Part shown: one piece after another, positions 7,183 to 7,830 of the stretch
Layout: each line of letters opens with the position of its first letter
How positions within the stretch are numbered: the stretch's first letter is position 1
Origin: Fidelibacterota bacterium UBA7303
GTDB taxonomy: Bacteria > Fidelibacterota > Marinisomatia > Marinisomatales > UBA1611
Assembly (NCBI GenBank): GCA_002471805.1
Contig: DKQR01000131.1
Coordinates: 1-7,830 of the forward strand
Direction: 5' to 3'
Length of the DNA stretch: 7,830 nt
Translations under genes and position numbers: made by a program
Notes under the pieces: generated by a model
Told to the model about the DNA's origin: nothing
What the model saw: only the letters and a program-made list of their open reading frames with translations
The model's database searches: none

Positions 7183-7287
7183 ATGACATTCAAGATCCTT
7201 TTTTTTACTGTTACTGTTATATTTATTATTGGGGGTCTGGTTCTGGCTCTGATCTATCGATTAAATGAAGACAAGGATAATTCATGA
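7183..7287 (+). CDS. Small single-pass membrane protein, 34 residues
   Basis: ATG 7183 to TGA 7285-7287 encodes MTFK followed by an uninterrupted hydrophobic stretch of about 20 residues (ILFFTVTVIFIIGGLVLALI), then YR and a hydrophilic, mostly acidic tail ending EDKDNS. This is a classic single transmembrane helix with a short charged tail. An upstream in-frame TGA at 7162-7164 limits the start. No clear ribosome-binding site is visible, and chance cannot be excluded at this length. The helix-like composition and its position in a gap between same-strand genes favour a real gene. It begins 25 bases after the nucleosidase gene. Function is unknown; many such peptides are subunits or regulators of membrane complexes. 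Confidence 0.5.
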   Translation: MTFKILFFTVTVIFIIGGLVLALIYRLNEDKDNS

Positions 7288-7349
7288 CGGTCATTTTGTT
7301 ATTAAAGAGCAACAGGTTTTTCTTTCCAGCTGGTATTGTCTAAGATTTT

Positions 7350-7830
7350 ATGGATTACTGTTACAAATTTCCGGGAATTATTTTCATACTTCTATCCTTA
7401 TGCCCTGCCGTATCTGCTCAAGGTGATTTTAATCTTGAGGACCTGAACCCGAATTCTGCAACGTATGGCGACACAATCGGACCCGCGGATTATCTTGGAG
7501 ATATTTGCATCGTATTTTTTGGCCATGAGTCCTGAGGAACCTGCAGGAGCCGGTTCGGCTTTTTAAATTCTGTTTATCTTGATTTGATCTCCATGGGTGT
7601 TGGTGATGTGGGTATGATTGGAGTGGGCAAGGATATTTACAACAATGACTTGGATCAAATGGTAGATGGCAGGATTCTTCCCTGGGTTGAAGACGTACAG
7701 GCAAATGATTACCCCGTTTGGACCGACTATATGGCGGTGCAGCGAAGCACTTATATTTTTAACAGAGATGGAGAATTGATCCATAGTTTTGATATTACTA
7801 CTTATGATCCTAATGAACCGGATGATTATA
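7350..7830 (+). CDS. Exported thioredoxin-fold selenoprotein with in-frame TGA (Sec62), selenoprotein-P-like; 3' partial
   Basis: The frame opens at ATG 7350 (in-frame TAA just upstream at 7341-7343). It has a signal peptide with hydrophobic core GIIFILLSLCPAVSA and probable cleavage before Gln24. At codon 62 there is a TGA (7533-7535), after which the same frame stays open for 98 more codons to the window edge. The residues around it, YLGDICIVFFGHES-(Sec)-GTCRSRFGFLN, form the strand, turn and helix of a thioredoxin active site, with Sec62-Gly-Thr-Cys65 in place of CxxC. Downstream lie a beta strand (VGMIGVGK), RILPWVEDV with the expected cis-Pro-like position, PVW, and TYIFNRDGELIHSF. This order resembles the N-terminal domain of animal selenoprotein P, and redoxins in general. 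A SECIS-like hairpin follows the TGA. The likely role is extracytoplasmic thiol-selenol redox chemistry. The alternative is a nonsense-mutated Cys redoxin, which I consider unlikely. Confidence 0.85.
7533..7563 (+). promoter_or_regulatory. Bacterial SECIS-like element: Sec TGA codon plus downstream hairpin
   Basis: The TGA at 7533-7535 is followed by a hairpin. Its core stem AGCCG (7548-7552) pairs with CGGCT (7556-7560) around the loop GTT (7553-7555). Three further pairs at 7545-7547 with 7561-7563 (one A-U, two G-U) lengthen the stem to 8. The loop starts with G and begins 17 bases after the TGA, within the spacing generally accepted for bacterial SECIS elements read by SelB. The hairpin lies inside the coding region, as expected in bacteria. 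Confidence 0.75.

Noticed and set aside
7350..7535. A complete 61-residue secreted peptide ending at TGA 7535
   Set aside because: The downstream frame remains open and continues the thioredoxin-like domain, with TGA at the redox Cys position and a SECIS-like hairpin, so the stop is better read as selenocysteine.
7429..7784. Antisense reading frames opposite the selenoprotein gene (7429-7704 and 7563-7784)
   Set aside because: Their products are low-complexity and Cys/His/Pro-rich without any recognisable fold, as expected for shadows of the forward coding frame.

Overview
The window looks like a chromosomal piece from a bacterium of the Fibrobacteres-Chlorobi-Bacteroidetes assemblage, most likely a marine lineage such as Candidatus Marinimicrobia (SAR406). 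The main evidence is the 'QNFPNPFN...' type IX secretion (T9SS) sorting domain that ends the first gene. The duplicated dockerin-like segment before it and the moderate, rather AT-leaning base composition agree with this. The taxonomic call is an inference from protein style, not from a marker gene. Every supported gene is on the + strand and gaps are short (all under 150 bases).

Layout. Bases 1-3758 hold the C-terminal 1252 residues of a giant secreted protein whose 5' end lies outside the window. It has eight Ig-like modules of two alternating types, then a dockerin-like calcium-loop segment, a beta-rich linker and a T9SS C-terminal sorting domain. Bases 3810-4616 encode an unrecognised, probably cytoplasmic helical protein. 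After a 147-base AT-rich gap comes a PLP-dependent class V aminotransferase of the isopenicillin-N-epimerase-like group (4764-5903). Seventeen bases later starts an exported, glycine-rich hydrophobic protein (5921-6541). One base after its stop begins a short nucleoside phosphorylase/nucleosidase-family protein (6543-7157). A 34-residue single-pass membrane peptide follows (7183-7287).

The most interesting item is the last gene (7350 to beyond 7830). A simple ORF call ends it after 61 codons at TGA 7533-7535, but the frame stays open and protein-like to the window edge. The TGA falls exactly where the first Cys of a thioredoxin-type CxxC motif is expected (Ser-Sec-Gly-Thr-Cys). A stable hairpin with a G-starting apical loop sits 17 bases downstream of the TGA, as in bacterial SECIS elements. 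I read it as an exported selenoprotein with a thioredoxin fold. Its residue pattern resembles the N-terminal domain of animal selenoprotein P.

Functional links between the genes are weak. Only 5921-6541 and 6543-7157 are tightly coupled, and the aminotransferase may be in the same transcript. The window mixes cell-surface/secreted proteins (first gene, 5921 product, selenoprotein) with cytoplasmic enzymes of small-molecule metabolism.
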